Assembly (NCBI RefSeq): GCF_036850765.1
Contig: NC_089493.1
Coordinates: 299,563,739-299,627,738, forward strand
Origin: Saccopteryx bilineata
Taxonomy: Eukaryota > Chordata > Mammalia > Chiroptera > Emballonuridae
DNA: 64,000 nt
Reading direction: 5' to 3'
In this document: positions 1 to 11,443 of the stretch, one piece after another
Position numbering within the stretch: the stretch's first letter is position 1
How the letters are laid out: every line of letters starts with the position of its first letter
Notes under the pieces: generated by a model
Database searches by the model: none
Told to the model about the DNA's origin: nothing
Seen by the model: the letters and a program-made list of their open reading frames with translations, nothing else
Position numbers and translations under genes: made by a program

Positions 1-83
1 AGCTGGTGACCTCGGGGTCTCAAACCTGGGTCCTCCACATCCCAGTTTGATGCTCTATCCACTGCGCCACCACCTGGTCAGGC
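1..83 (-). mobile_element. tRNA-derived SINE head, long-head family (type C), cut by window start
   Basis: The reverse complement starts gcctgaccaggtggtggcgc and carries a tRNA-like head with a B-box-like motif, followed by the long family-specific body seen complete at 10864-11211. Only the 5' (tRNA-like) end lies in the window, and the rest is beyond the left edge. It is a retroposed, non-coding element mobilised by L1 machinery. Confidence 0.85.
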
Positions 84-327
84 AGAAATTTCATTTTTAA
101 TAGGTTGAAGGTCAAGGGCTCTGTCCCCAGGGGCTTAGATGTCAGCTCTCGCTTGTGCATGGGAATATCCAATGTCCACCTCCAGGATTAGGTGGTGGAG
201 ACGCCCACTGAGGGCACACATGGGTCTTGTCCTTCAGACGGTGGTCATATCCGCTATCTGTGCATCTATGGACATGGGCACTCCCAACTGTTACATTTTT
301 TTCCTAATCTGCATTCCTCCTGAAACC
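84..327. other. Unique sequence, no feature seen
   Basis: Short unique stretch between the SINE and the 54-bp array. I see no splice-flanked coding segment, repeat or RNA structure. Confidence 0.5.
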
Positions 328-1571
328 CAACACCTGTCCTCTGTGGCTGGTTTCAGTGGCAATGAGACACCTGTGTGCACTCAACACCTGTCCTCTGTGG
401 CTGGTTTCAGTGGCAATGAGACACCTGTGTGCACTCAACACCTGTCCTCTGTGGCTGGTTTCAGTGACAATGAGACACCTGTGTGCACTCAACACCTGTC
501 CTCTGTGGCTGGTTTCAGTGACAATGAGACACCTGTGTGCACCCAACACCTGTCCTCTGTGGCTGGTTTCAGTGGCAATGAGACAGCTGTGTGCACTCAA
601 CACCTGTCCTCTGTGGCTGGTTTCAGTGGCAATGAGACACCTGTGTGCACTCAACACCTGTCCTCTGTGGCTGGTTTCAGTGACAATGAGACACCTGTGT
701 GCACTCAACACCTGTCCTCTGTGGCTGGTTTCAGTGGCAATGAGACACCTGTGTGCACTCAACACCTGTCCGCTGTGGCTGGTTTCAGTGGCAATGAGAC
801 AGCTGTGTGCACTCAACACCTGTCCTCTGTGGCTGGTTTCAGTGGCAATGAGACAACCTGTGTGCACTCAACACCTGTCCTCTGTGGCTGGTTTCAGTGG
901 CAATGAGACACCTGTGTGCACTCAACACCTGTCCTCTGTGGCTGGTTTCAGTGACAATGAGACAGCTGTGTGCACTCAACACCTGTCCTCTGTGGCTGGT
1001 TTCAGTGACAATGAGACACCTGTGTGCACCCAACACCTGTCCTCTGTGGCTGGTTTCAGTGGCAATGAGACAGCTGTGTGCACTCAACACCTGTCCTCTG
1101 TGGCTGGTTTCAGTGGCAATGAGACACCTGTGTGCACTCAACACCTGTCCTCTGTGGCTGGTTTCAGTGACAATGAGACACCTGTGTGCACTCAACACCT
1201 GTCCTCTGTGGCTGGTTTCAGTGGCAATGAGACACCTGTGTGCACTCAACACCTGTCCTCTGTGGCTGGTTTCAGTGGCAATGAGACACCTGTGTGCACT
1301 CAACACCTGTCCTCTGTGGCTGGTTTCAGTGGCAATGAGACAGCTGTGTGCACTCAACACCTGTCCTCTGTGGCTGGTTTCAGTGGCAATGAGACACCTG
1401 TGTGCACTCAACACCTGTCCTCTGTGGCTGGTTTCAGTGGCAATGAGACACCTGTGTGCACTCAACACCTGTCCTCTGTGGCTGGTTTCAGTGGCAATGA
1501 GACACCTGTGTGCACTCAACACCTGTCCTCTGTGGCTGGTTTCAGTGGCAATGAGACACCTGTGTGCACTC
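328..1571. repeat. 54-bp minisatellite, 23 tandem copies
   Basis: The unit contains cacctgtcctctgtggctgg and tttcagtggcaatgagacac and recurs every 54 bp, about 23 times. Because 54 is a multiple of 3 and the unit lacks stops in several frames, long open frames appear on both strands. One, translated, repeats QHLSSVAGFSGNETPVCT. Units vary at a few sites (ggc/gac, acct/agct, actc/accc). Units 4-8 and 13-17 show the same variant order, which implies a 9-unit (486-bp) internal duplication. Unit 10 has a 1-bp insertion near 856 that shifts any frame. Nothing suggests expression, so I call it a non-coding minisatellite. Confidence 0.95.
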
Positions 1572-2463
1572 CCTTCCACGCCAGGCTTCTCCGTCGAGTT
1601 GGATAAATGGCGTTTGAATCGCGATGTGGCTCTTTCTACGCCTTGAACGGATGGCCTCCCTGGATTTGATTTCAAACCTCTCCGACTACCTGTGACTTTT
1701 CTTCAACTCCGAAGCTCACAAGCAGAAACAATACATGTGACCCACTGACCACTGATCGGTGTTTTCTGTGAAGCTGGGGCTTCCGTTTGAGGGTAAACGA
1801 GGGACCCTCTGAAAAACCCATGACGCCTATGATCTGCTTTGATCACGTGGCCCCTGTTTCTCTGAGTAAAGGCTCCACTTGTGCTGACGGAACCCCAAAG
1901 CCACCTCCAGCGTCTTGGTGAGCAGGTCACGTCATGGCTGAGAGACTGAGATCAGGGAGATGCTCGTAGAACGTGAGCTCATCCACGGGGCTTTTGTGGG
2001 GTTATCACATGAGCTCGTGAGGGACTTGATTAATGGGGTTTGTTCTAAACTCTGTGTGCAAAATGGTACCCTTCATTTTCACCTCCCCCTTGCAGTCACC
2101 TTAGACAAGAAAAGAGCTTATATATCAAGGTCTTTGTCACCTACATGGGGACAGTGCCCGCCACCATGAGGACTCTTTGTTCTAAAGAATGAGAGGTGGT
2201 GTGGGATGGCCCTCCGGCATCCTGGCTATTCCCAGGCACCTCCACGGAGTCCCACCCTCCAGCGTCCGGTCAGTGCCCAAAAGAGCCACCCCACCAGCCC
2301 AGGACGCTTGAGACGGAAAGAAATGTTCCTTTGTTTTTAGGTGCTGGATTCCGGGGCTGTTTGTTACATCACACATGCTAGCTAGCTGTTGCGTACACAC
2401 ATTTTTCTAGCTTAATTAAGACGAACGTGTTGATTTCCATTTTCATAACGTCAGAAGTAACTT
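1572..2463. other. Unique intergenic sequence
   Basis: About 0.9 kb of non-repetitive sequence. The short open frames have no recognisable domain and no exon-like splice context. Nothing else is seen. Confidence 0.5.
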
Positions 2464-2641
2464 GGCCAACAGCACAGTGGGTATAGAGCATCGTCCACTC
2501 CAGGACCTGGAGTACCACGGTCGCCCCTTCAATCCTGGGGTCTGTGGCTGCATCCTAAAAACACCGGCTCAACCTTCGGGTTATGAGTATAGATAGAGAA
2601 GCAATCAATGGACATACAGCTAAGTGGAACAGTGAGTTGAT

Positions 2642-2679
<38 letters not shown>

Positions 2680-2730
2680 CCCCCCTCTCTCTCTCTCTCT
2701 GTCTCTCTCTCCCTTCCCCCCATATCGAAA
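2464..2730 (+). mobile_element. Diverged tRNA-derived SINE with (CT)n tail
   Basis: A degraded tRNA-like head (cagtgggtatagagcatcg) is followed by an older SINE body, including gcaatcaatggacatacagc and ttgatgctttctctct, then a 70-bp CT run at 2645-2715. It resembles the other bat SINEs here but is much more diverged, so it is older. No clear TSD is visible. Confidence 0.65.
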
Positions 2731-3034
2731 TGAGCTGCATTCTTGCCTTGCAAGGCACACAATAATATTTGAATGTCAAGTTAGCACTTGTAAACAGCCT
2801 ATGGAGAAACAATATTTCAGGCGATTCAGAAGATAGCAGCTCTAGGCACAGAAATAGCACCTGATTCGTGAATTCACTCGTGACGAACGCATCCCCCCCA
2901 CCAATCAACATCCTTGTGTTCCTTTTGGGCCCATGACTCAATTTTGAGGGGTCCCGTGCTCCCGCCAAGGGTATGCGGTGAAGGGAACAAAGAAAAACAA
3001 GGTCTGAACTGTCCCCCCCTGATGTGGCTTTTTA

Positions 3035-3265
3035 CCAGCCGATCGTTGATTAAAAATGGTATTTAGTGCAATTTTATACGTTCCCCCGGCGGGTTACAAA
3101 TGGATAATTTGCCGTATTTATTTGCGCGCTCTCTATGCGGGGCCGTCAATTATTCATGAACGCACTTATCGCGTATAAATAATAAAATCTCCGTCTCCTA
3201 ATGCAACCGATGGGGCCGCGCTCACACGCGAAGAACCGCTCATGAATAATGGAGCGGACGGAGGA
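3035..3265. promoter_or_regulatory. Candidate conserved non-coding element (AT-rich island with octamer-like and TAAT motifs)
   Basis: This AT-rich island in GC-rich surroundings contains gttgattaaaaatgg, tcaattattcatgaacgc, cgcgtataaataataaaa and ctcatgaataatggagc. Two attcatga/tcatgaat-type sites face each other. The composition and homeodomain/POU-like words resemble developmental enhancers. No alignment is available, so conservation is inferred from texture only. Confidence 0.35.
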
Positions 3266-3799
3266 TGAGATAGCGTTCTGGGGGGCATGCCCACAGTCTC
3301 ATTGTTATAGGAAGCCTTCCAAGGAAGCCCTGGGGTGGTGACTTCGCCGTTGGGACCGGGAGTGTGGGTGGGACGCGGGTGTCCTTCGGTGTGCCGGGCA
3401 GGCAGGTGAAGGGGTGTCTTCCAGGAAGACACCGATGTGCAGAGTGGGGTGACAGGGATGCTTTTGCGTCTCAGCCTCCACAGAGGGCAGCTAGGGTGGA
3501 CGGACCGTTCAATCTCTGCTGGATGTTTTGCGTGGGGCCAACGTGAGTCACCTACATAAGGTCCCGGGAGGTGTGGCTACCTTCCCGACCGATGACCCGG
3601 CAACCCCGCTTCTGGGGTGGAGACTCACCCCCCCCCAAAATGGAAAACGGATACGCAAGGATATTTGCGTAGCTGCGATCCCGGCGGCGTGACCCTCAAT
3701 AGCTGAAACGTAGAAACAAGGCAAATGTCCACGGACGGACGGACGGACGGACGGATGGATGAACAAAATGAGGTCCATCCACAGGATGGAGTCAGATTA
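3266..3799. other. Unique GC-rich sequence with short (GGAC)n
   Basis: Unique sequence apart from a short GGAC/GGAT run at about 3732-3762. No gene is seen. Confidence 0.5.
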
Positions 3800-3962
3800 G
3801 CCCGACCTGTGGTGGCGCAGTGGATAAAGCCTCGACCTGGAAATGCTGAGGTCGCCGGTTCGAAACCCTGGGCTTGCCTGGTCAAGGCACATATGGGAGT
3901 TGATGCTTCCTGCTCCTCCCCCCCTTCTAAAGATGAATAAATAAAATCTAAAAAAAAAAAAA
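3800..3962 (+). mobile_element. tRNA-derived SINE, short-body family (type A)
   Basis: The head contains acctgtggtggcgcagtgga (A-box region) and gccggttcgaaaccc (B-box), then a body with gtcaaggcacatatgggag, a CT-rich segment and an A-rich tail. It is one of about ten copies of this family here. Confidence 0.92.
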
Positions 3963-3985
3963 GAATGGAATATGATTTATCCTTA

Positions 3986-4110
3986 ATTCCTTCCTTCCTT
4001 CCTTCCTTCCTTCCTTCCTTCCTTCCTTCCTCCCTCCCTTCCTCCCTCCCTCCCTCCCTCCCTCCCTCTTTCCTTCCTTCCCTTTCTTCCTTCCTTCCTT
4101 CCTTCCTTCC
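3986..4110. repeat. (CTTC)n/(CCTC)n microsatellite
   Basis: A pure polypyrimidine tetranucleotide tract of about 125 bp lies directly downstream of the SINE A-tail at 3962, a common birthplace of microsatellites. Confidence 0.95.
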
Positions 4111-4139
4111 ATTTATCCATCATCCATTCACCCATGCAT

Positions 4140-4141
4140 CC

Positions 4142-4182
<41 letters not shown>

Positions 4183-4571
4183 TTATCATCTGTCTCTATC
4201 TATCTATTATCTATCTATCTAGCTAGCTAGCTAGCTATCATCTATCTATCCTATCTATATATCATATCATATCTATCTATCTCTATCTAATCGATCTATC
4301 ATCTGTCTCTATCTATTATCTATCTATCTATCTATCATCTATCTATCCTATCATATCATATCTATTTATCTATCTGTCTCTATTATCTATCTATCTAATC
4401 TATCTATCTCTATCTATTATTGATCTGTCTAATCTATCTGTCTCTATCTATTATTTATCTATCTAATCTATCTATCTATCTACCTATCTATCTATGTATC
4501 TATCTGTCTATCTATCATCTGTCTCTATCTATCATCTATCTATTTATCTATCTATCTATCTATCACCTGTC

Positions 4572-4617
<46 letters not shown>

Positions 4618-4738
4618 ATCTGTATCTATCTATCTATCATCTATCTATATATCATATCTATCTATCATCTTTCTATCTATTATCTATCTATCTATCTGTC
4701 TGTCTGTCTATCTATCTACCTATCTATGTATCTATCTA

Positions 4739-4778
<40 letters not shown>

Positions 4779-4845
4779 CTATCATCTGTCTCTATCTATC
4801 TATCTATCTAATCTATCTATCACCTTCTATCTATGTTTCTCTCTA
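4140..4845. repeat. (TATC)n compound microsatellite, about 0.7 kb
   Basis: Interrupted TATC repeats with TGTC, AGCT and ATATCATATC variants. There is an internal pattern of tatcatctgtctctatctat blocks, suggesting a higher-order unit. It is non-coding, and the open frames are products of the repeat. Confidence 0.95.
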
Positions 4846-4849
4846 CCTA

Positions 4850-5600
4850 CTAATTGACACCCACCGTGATTTGACGCTCCAGAGGTCCCTTGGCGATATC
4901 CACAGACACTTTTGTTTTTTCTTGTGAGGGTCATGCTGTCTCTGCATATAAAATCCACCTTAAAAACAAACCGCCAATACCCTCTGCACTGAAGCCCCGT
5001 GGCCCGTCCGTCGTTAGGGGAGACCGCCACCAACGCACAACCGCGTGGACGGCTTGTTTTGGGAGGGGGGAGGGGGCTGCAGAAACTGACCCGGGCTTCC
5101 AGGATTCTCTGGGGCTTTAGTGAGTCACCGAGGCCATCCTTGGGGGACGCCCCGAGTCATTGTGAGCGAGATAAAAGGCTGGCAGAGGCCCTGCCGGGAC
5201 CAGCTGGGCGGGGGGCCAGGGCCTTTTGTGCAGTGTCTTTCGTATTCAAATCGACCACCTTCTCGCCTGGCTCTCTGCTTCCCAAACACACTGGTCCTTG
5301 GGGAGGGGGGGGACTGGCACCAGTGGAGGGCTGGGCTCCCAGCTCCCGGACCCACAGTGACCCCCGTACTTTCCAAGCAGGCCCCCCAAGAGAGTCCTCG
5401 CACCTGGGGGGGGACCCGAGTCCTCTGCGCCCCCCCCCCGTGTTGGTGCATGCCGACAGGGGGAGACCGCAGAAGCAGGGCACCACCACGCTTCCGCCCT
5501 CGGCTGTGTGCTGTGCAGAAATCGTCGATTCTACCGGCCACCTAAACTTCTGCCTCTGAAACCAATGTGCTGAAATCAGGAGATTTGGATAGTCATGTTG
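4850..5600. other. Unique GC-rich sequence
   Basis: Contains C and G runs (for example near 5305 and 5432) and overlapping open frames on both strands without domain similarity. No exon can be supported. Confidence 0.5.
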
Positions 5601-5608
5601 GTCTAAAG

Positions 5609-5972
5609 CAGGGGTCCCCAAACTTTTTACGCAGGGGGCCAGTTCACTGTCCCTCAGACCATTGGAGGGCTGAACTATAAAAAAACTATGAACAAATCCC
5701 TATGCACACTGCACATATCTTATTTTAAAGTAAAAAACAAAACGGTAACAAATACAAGATTTAGAATAAAGAACAAGTAAATTTAAATCAACAAACTGAC
5801 CAGTATTTCAATGGGAACTATGGGCCTGCTTTTGGCTAATGAGATGGTCAATGTGCTCCTCTCACTGACCACCAATGAAAGAGGAAGTGCCCCTTCCGGA
5901 AGTGCGGCGGGGGCGGATAAATGGCCTCAGGGGGCTGCATGTGGCCCGCGGGCTCTAGTTTGGGGACCCCTG
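5609..5972 (+). mobile_element. Non-autonomous hAT transposon, family 1
   Basis: The element starts caggggtccccaaact and ends with its near reverse complement. It is flanked by 8-bp duplications gtctaaag (5601-5608) and gtctaaat (5973-5980), one mismatch. The interior is AT-rich with no transposase frame. The 8-bp TSD and CAGGGG...CCCCTG ends are typical of hAT. Related copies are at 22023, 39855 and 45867. Confidence 0.92.
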
Positions 5973-6005
5973 GTCTAAATTGTTGTCTTTATTTTTTTAA
6001 CATTT

Positions 6006-6202
6006 AAAATTTATTTATTTATTCATTTTTAGAGAGGAGAGAGAGAGGGAGAGAGAGGAGAGAGAGACAGAGAGAGAAAGGGGGAGGAGCTGGAAGCATC
6101 AACTCCCATATGTGCCTTGACCAGGCAAGCCCAGGGTTTCGAACCGGCGACCTCAGCATTTCCAGGTCGACGCTTTATCCACTGCGCCACCACAGGTCAG
6201 GC
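6006..6202 (-). mobile_element. tRNA-derived SINE type A
   Basis: Reverse-strand copy with the head at 6202 and the A-rich 3' end near 6006. Flanking duplications tttttttaacattt are visible at about 5992-6005 and 6207-6220. Confidence 0.9.
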
Positions 6203-6224
6203 TTTTTTTTTTTAACATTTTTAA

Positions 6225-7317
6225 TGCACCCAATGGGCCCTCCGAGACTCCCAGTGACCTCTGTGTCTTTATTGCGTCTTTCCCGATTGCGCGTGGGAGG
6301 GTGTTTAAAACCCTCCCCTTGCAGATGCCCGGCCAGCAATTGCAGAGGGTGGGGATGGGGGTGCCCATTCCAACATCTGGCCTTTTGAATGCCTGCCCAT
6401 TCCAGGCAGCGGGGGGCGGAGGGCATAACATTTCCTGCAAACCTTTGCAGAATGTGTCATCTCTTCAGCCCCTTAGCAGAGGTCTGACATGGAGACATTT
6501 GAATCCTGCAAACGTCCTTGTCATTCTGGGGACACATGGCTGACACAGACCAAGGTGGAGATGTTGCCAAACTGGTGCCAGAATGACTGGACAGGGGAGA
6601 GAAAGCTCACAGACGGTTTGTTGATCGACACGTTTCATCCGGCACGTGTTTGTTGAGCATCTAGTATGTTGCAGGCGCTGAGAGGGACACTGGGGACGTA
6701 GAGCCTCTGGGTGTGGGTGCCTGCTGGGGTGTCGTGGAATCTGCTGACCTTGTGCCTGACCCTTGGAAGGGACGGAGCTGGGGACATGCACCCCCCCACA
6801 CACACCTCAGGATATGTGATCTTGGATATTTAAGTGGAAGGAGATTGACAAAACAGGACCAGCAGGAAAGCTGCTCTGACCCCCCATCCCTGGTCCTTCA
6901 CCCCGGAAACAGGTCATAAGATGCCCAAGTGCGGGGTCCCCTCCTTGCACCTGGCAGTGAGGGGCATCCTTGTGTCCGAGAAGAATCTAACGGACAGGAC
7001 TCCTATGTGTCCGCGCTTCCCTGCAGTTCCCTCACAGACGCTGCGTGACCTGTCCAGTGTCCCCATGGCTGTCCCCTGTCCTTTAAACCCAGCACAAGAC
7101 ACGTGGGTCAGCCGTGTCTCCTAAGGCCCCGGGTCGTGCAGAAGTTACAGTCCATACACTGCACACTTTTCTTCTGTTCATCGGTCACTTTGACGTTCAG
7201 ACCCAGCCAGGGGCCCTCGGAGGGTCATGAGACACGGTTTATCCCCTCCTGTGGTCCCCGGTGTCCCCACGGAGCCTGGATTCTGTGGGCATTCTTAGTA
7301 ACACTGCCATGCCCGTG
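6225..7317. other. Unique sequence with a possible ancient L2/MIR remnant
   Basis: The words tgtttgttgagcatctag and ttgcaggcgctgag near 6648-6682 resemble the 3' consensus of ancient L2-type elements. This is a weak match. No gene is seen in the remainder. Confidence 0.35.
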
Positions 7318-9361
7318 GGTTTTGATGAGAAGGGACTTATGCATTGGTGGGGAGGTTCACTGCCAGCCTGACACAGAGGTTGAGTGAATGTGGGCTGAGA
7401 GGGTCAGGTTTTGACAAGAAGGGACTTGTGTGTTGGCGGGGAGGTTCGCTGCCGGCCTGACACAGAGGTTGAGTGTATGTGGGCAGAGAGGGTCAGGTTT
7501 TGATGAGAAGGGACTTGCGTGTTGGTGGGAAGGTTCGCTGCTGGCCTGACACAGAGGTTGAGTGAATGTGGGCTGAGAGGGTCAGGTTTTGATGAGAAGG
7601 GACTTATGCATTGGTGGGGAGGTTCACTGCCAGCCTGACACAGAGGTTGAGTGAATGTGGGCTGAGAGGGTCAGGTTTTGACAAGAAGGGACTTGTGTGT
7701 TGGCGGGGAGGTTCGCTGCTGGCCTGACACAGAGATCGAGTGAATGTGGGCTGAGAGGGTCAGGTTTTGACGAGAAGGGACTTGTGCATTGGTGGGAAGG
7801 TTCACTGCCGGCCTGACACAGAGGTTGAGTGAATGTGGGCAGAGAGGGTCAGGTTTTGATGAGAAGGGACTTGTGTGTTGGTGGGAAGGTTCGCTGCCGG
7901 CCTGACACAGAGGTCGAGTGAATGTGGGCAGAGAGAGTCAGGTTCTGACGAGAAGGGATTTGTGTGTTGGTGAGAAGGTTCGCTGCCGGCCTGACACAGA
8001 GGTCGAGTGAATGTGGGCAGAGAGGGTCAGGTTTTGATGAGAAGGGACTTGTGTGTTGGCAGGGAGGTTCGCTGTCAGCCTGACACAGAGGTCGAGTGAA
8101 TATGGGTAGAGAGGGTCAGGTTTTGATGAGAAGGGATTTGTGTGTTGGTGAGAAGGTTCGCTGCCGGCCTGACACAGAGGTCGAGTGAATGTGGACAGAG
8201 AGGGTCAGGTTCTGATGAGAAGGGACTTGTGCGTTGGTGGGGAGGTCCGCTGCCGGCCTGACACAGAGGTCAAGTGAATATGGGTAGAGAGGGTCAGGTT
8301 TTGATGAGAAGGGATTTGTGTGTTGGTGAGAAGGTTCGCTGCCAGCCTGACACAGAGGTCGAGTGAATGTGGGCAGAGAGGGTCAGGTTTTGATGAGAAG
8401 GGACTTGTGTGTTGGCAGGGAGGTTCGCTGTCAGCCTGAGACAGAGGTCAAGTGAATGTGGGCAGAGAGGGTCAGGTTCTGACGAGAAGGAACTTCTGTG
8501 TTGGCGGGAAGGTTTGCTGCCGGCCTGACACAGAGGTCGAGTGAATATGGGTAGAGAGGGTCAGGTTTTGATGAGAAGGGACTTGTGTGTTGGCGGGAAG
8601 GTTCGCTGCCGGCCTGACACAGAGGTGAGTGAATGTGGGCAGAGAGGGTCAGATTTTGATGAGAAGGGACTTGTGTGTTGGCGGGGAGGTCCGCTGCCGG
8701 CCTGACACAGAGGTCGAGTGAATATGGGTAGAGAGGGTCAGGTTTTGATGAGAAGGGACTTGTGCATTGGCGGGAAGGTTCGCTGCCGGCCTGACACAGA
8801 GGTGAGTGAATGTGGGCAGAGAGGGTCAGATTTTGATGAGAAGGGACTTGTGTGTTGGCGGGGAGGTCCGCTGCCGGCCTGACACAGAGGTGAGTGAATG
8901 TGGGCAGAGAGGGTCAGGTTTTGATGAGAAGGGATTTGTGTGTTGGTGAGAAGGTTCGCTGCTAGCCTGACACAGAGGTCGAGTGAATGTGGGCAGAGAG
9001 GGTCAGGTTTTGATGAGAAGGGACTTGTGTGTTGGCAGGGAGGTTCGCTGTCAGCCTGAGACAGAGGTCAAGTAAATGTGGGCAGAGAGGGTCAGGTTCT
9101 GACGAGAAGGAACTTCTGTGTTGGCGGGAAGGTTTGCTGCCGGCCTGACATAGAGGTGAGTGAATGTGGGCAGAGAGGGTCAGATTTTGATGAGAAGGGA
9201 CTTGTGTGTTGGCGGGGAGGTCCGCTGCCGGCCTGACACAGAGGTCGAGTGAATATGGGTAGAGAGGGTCAGGTTTTGATGAGAAGGGACTTGTGCATTG
9301 GTAGGGAGGTCCGCTGCCAGCCTGACACAGAGGTCAAGTGAACGTGGGCAGAGAGGGTCAG
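7318..9361. repeat. 89-bp minisatellite, about 23 copies
   Basis: The unit includes gatgagaagggacttgtgtg, ggttcgctgccggcctgaca and gagtgaatgtgggcagag and recurs every 88-89 bp. Some units lack one base (aggtgagtg versus aggtcgagtg). The block around 8380-8560, with the distinctive ggaacttctgtgttggcg, recurs around 9000-9180, about 7 units on, so there is partial higher-order structure. Non-coding. Confidence 0.95.
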
Positions 9362-9699
9362 GGCAGTGCTGTGCGTGACAAATGGCGAGGAAGGGGCCCG
9401 GAGAGCAGTGGGCACAGCTCGCAGTGGTGATAGCGTGGGCTGGTCCACGCCGAGCAGGGCAGAGGGCAGAGTGCAACCAGCCAAGAGAAGGTCATGGCTG
9501 TCACCAGCGTGCAGTGTGCCTCCGGCGTGTCTGAGGGAGGATGCATTGCGTAGGGCTGTTCCCCGGGAGACACACAGGGACGCGGTTGTTAGCTGACGAG
9601 AAAGAGGGAGCTGGGAGAAGCCCCTCGGCTCCGGGGGACGGTGTCTGCGCTCACCAAATCCTTGAACGCCCGTTTCCAGGTAACGAGACCAACAGGCAC
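9362..9699. other. Unique sequence, no feature seen
   Basis: Unique GC-rich sequence immediately downstream of the 89-bp array. No supported feature. Confidence 0.5.
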
Positions 9700-9815
9700 A
9701 GGAGAGAAAGTCTAATTTCTTTGGAGAGCGGACAAATCGACGGGCGTCGTTGCTGTAATCGCTGTGTCCTAGACAGCGCGGAAAGACGCGTCAGAAGTAA
9801 TTACGGGATCTGAGG
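9700..9815. promoter_or_regulatory. Candidate conserved non-coding block
   Basis: Contains tctaatttctttggagagcg, gctgtaatcgctgtgtcc and cagaagtaattacgggatc, that is, TAAT/TAATC words in CpG-containing unique sequence. It resembles the other AT-rich islands listed. Conservation is not demonstrated. Confidence 0.25.
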
Positions 9816-10270
9816 AGAGACGGGGAAAAAAAAAACAAAACTCAATGATGAAAAAAACTGGTCACTGGCCAAACTCTTTGGGGAGAAAAATAATGGAAAG
9901 ATGAGGGGAAAAAAAATGGGAAACATATGAACGTGTCATAGTGCCGTCGCAAGGGAAGGGGAGACAGAGCACCCAGGAATCAAGGCGGCAGGAAAGGCAT
10001 CGAAGCCCGTCTTCCCATGGCACCAAAAACCCCGTTCAAGGGGAGAAGCCCCCCCGTGCGTCTCTGGACGGGAAGGTTGAACGTCGTCAGCATGTCAGCG
10101 TTTCCCGAATTAAAAACACCGGCTCCATCCTTGGGGGGGGGAGATTGTTCTGTCTTTTTTTAATTTGGAAAAACGGTAGAGCGTTCGTGGCTGGCACACG
10201 GCGGGCCATTTCTGTGGAATGGCGGAGAGAGGGTGACGTGCATTAGCAGACGATAAAACGCTCTAATAAA

Positions 10271-10304
<34 letters not shown>

Positions 10305-10863
10305 AAAAGCCGTCACGGACCGGCGGATGAAAAAGATCAATTCACAACGATGAAGACGTATCCGGGGGAATTTATGACGTGTGGAGGAGCTTTGCCTAAT
10401 TCATTCCATAAAAAAAAAAAAAAAAAAAAAGAAAGAAAGAAAAAAAAATATCCGAGACTTCGGCACGTCAGAAAATAGACACTCAATTAAAGGAAGCAAG
10501 AGGAAACAGATGGAAAATGCATTACACGCCGAGAACATCCTCTGAGCGCCGGGGGCTGTTTCGAATAAAAAAGCCACGTTCCCCAGTAAAAAAGAAATGA
10601 GAAGAAGAAGAAATCAGCCAGGAGGCAGGAGAGGAGACAAATGGCCAGTAATCAAAAGAAAATGTTCGACTTCAGTCGACATTATGGAAAAACTTTCTCT
10701 TAAAGCAAAGAGAGCCCCTCCAAGTCTTACACAGAACAGGGGCTTTTTTTTCTCTCCCCCCTGCACATGATACCACACGCGTGTGCACGGTGTGCGCGGA
10801 AGGCGGTGATCCGATGAGGGCCATCTTTTGGGGGCGTGTGGTGTACGCGGTCGAGTGCCTTTA
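9816..10863. repeat. Unique A-rich sequence with (CA)n and poly-A runs
   Basis: Includes a (CA) run at about 10268-10302 and A-runs near 10410-10450. AT-rich words such as tttgcctaattcattcc (about 10391) could belong to another conserved block. No gene is seen. Confidence 0.5.
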
Positions 10864-11211
10864 TTTCTTTTTTTTTTGTTTTTTGTTTTTTTTACAGAGA
10901 CAGAGAGAGAGTCAGAGAGAGGGATAGACAGGGACAGACAGACAGGAAGGGAGAGAGACGAGAAGCATCAATTCTTCGTTGTGACACCTTAGGTGTTCAT
11001 TGAGTGCTTTCTCATATGTGCCTTGACCGGGGGGGGGCTACAGCAGAGCAAGTGACCCCTTGCTCAAGCCAGTGACCTTGAGTCCACGCTGGTGAGCTTT
11101 TGCTCAAACCGGATGAGCCCGCGCTCAAGCCGGCGACCTCGGGGTCTCGAACCTGGGTCCTCCGCATCCCCGTCCGACGCTCTATCCCCTGTGCCACCGC
11201 CTGGTCAGGCA
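10864..11211 (-). mobile_element. Complete tRNA-derived SINE, long-head family (type C)
   Basis: Full-length reverse copy. The T-rich/GA-rich 3' end is at 10864 and the head gcctgaccaggcggtggc at about 11210. It is flanked by a perfect 12-bp TSD cgagtgccttta (10852-10863 and 11212-11223). The body carries family words such as gctcatccggtttgagc (read on the minus strand). It serves as the reference copy for the partial element at position 1. Confidence 0.93.
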
Positions 11212-11235
11212 CGAGTGCCTTTAAGTGCAGCCACC

Positions 11236-11431
11236 GCCTGACCTGTGGTGGCGCAGTGGATAAAGCGTCGACCTGGAAATGCTGAGGTCGCCGGTTCGAA
11301 ACCCTGGGCTTGCCCGGTCAAGGCACATATGGGAGTTGATGCTTCCAGTTCCTCCCTCCTTCTCGCTCTCTGTCTCTGTCTCTCTCTCTCCCTCTCTCTC
11401 TCCTCTCTAAAAATGAATAAAAATAAAAATA
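11236..11431 (+). mobile_element. tRNA-derived SINE type A
   Basis: Complete copy flanked by agtgcagccacc (11224-11235) and aatgcagccacc (11432-11443), one mismatch. It landed 12 bp beyond the neighbouring SINE's right TSD, in the opposite orientation. Confidence 0.93.
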
Positions 11432-11443
11432 AATGCAGCCACC

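Noticed and set aside
139..1675. Long open frames of 187-416 codons with an 18-residue repeat
   Set aside because: They arise because a 54-bp tandem unit lacks stops in several frames on both strands, and a 1-bp insertion near 856 breaks the frame. No start context, splice sites or known protein family.
7318..9361. CRISPR-like regular repeats
   Set aside because: Repeats are directly tandem without unique spacers, in a mammalian context. It is a minisatellite.
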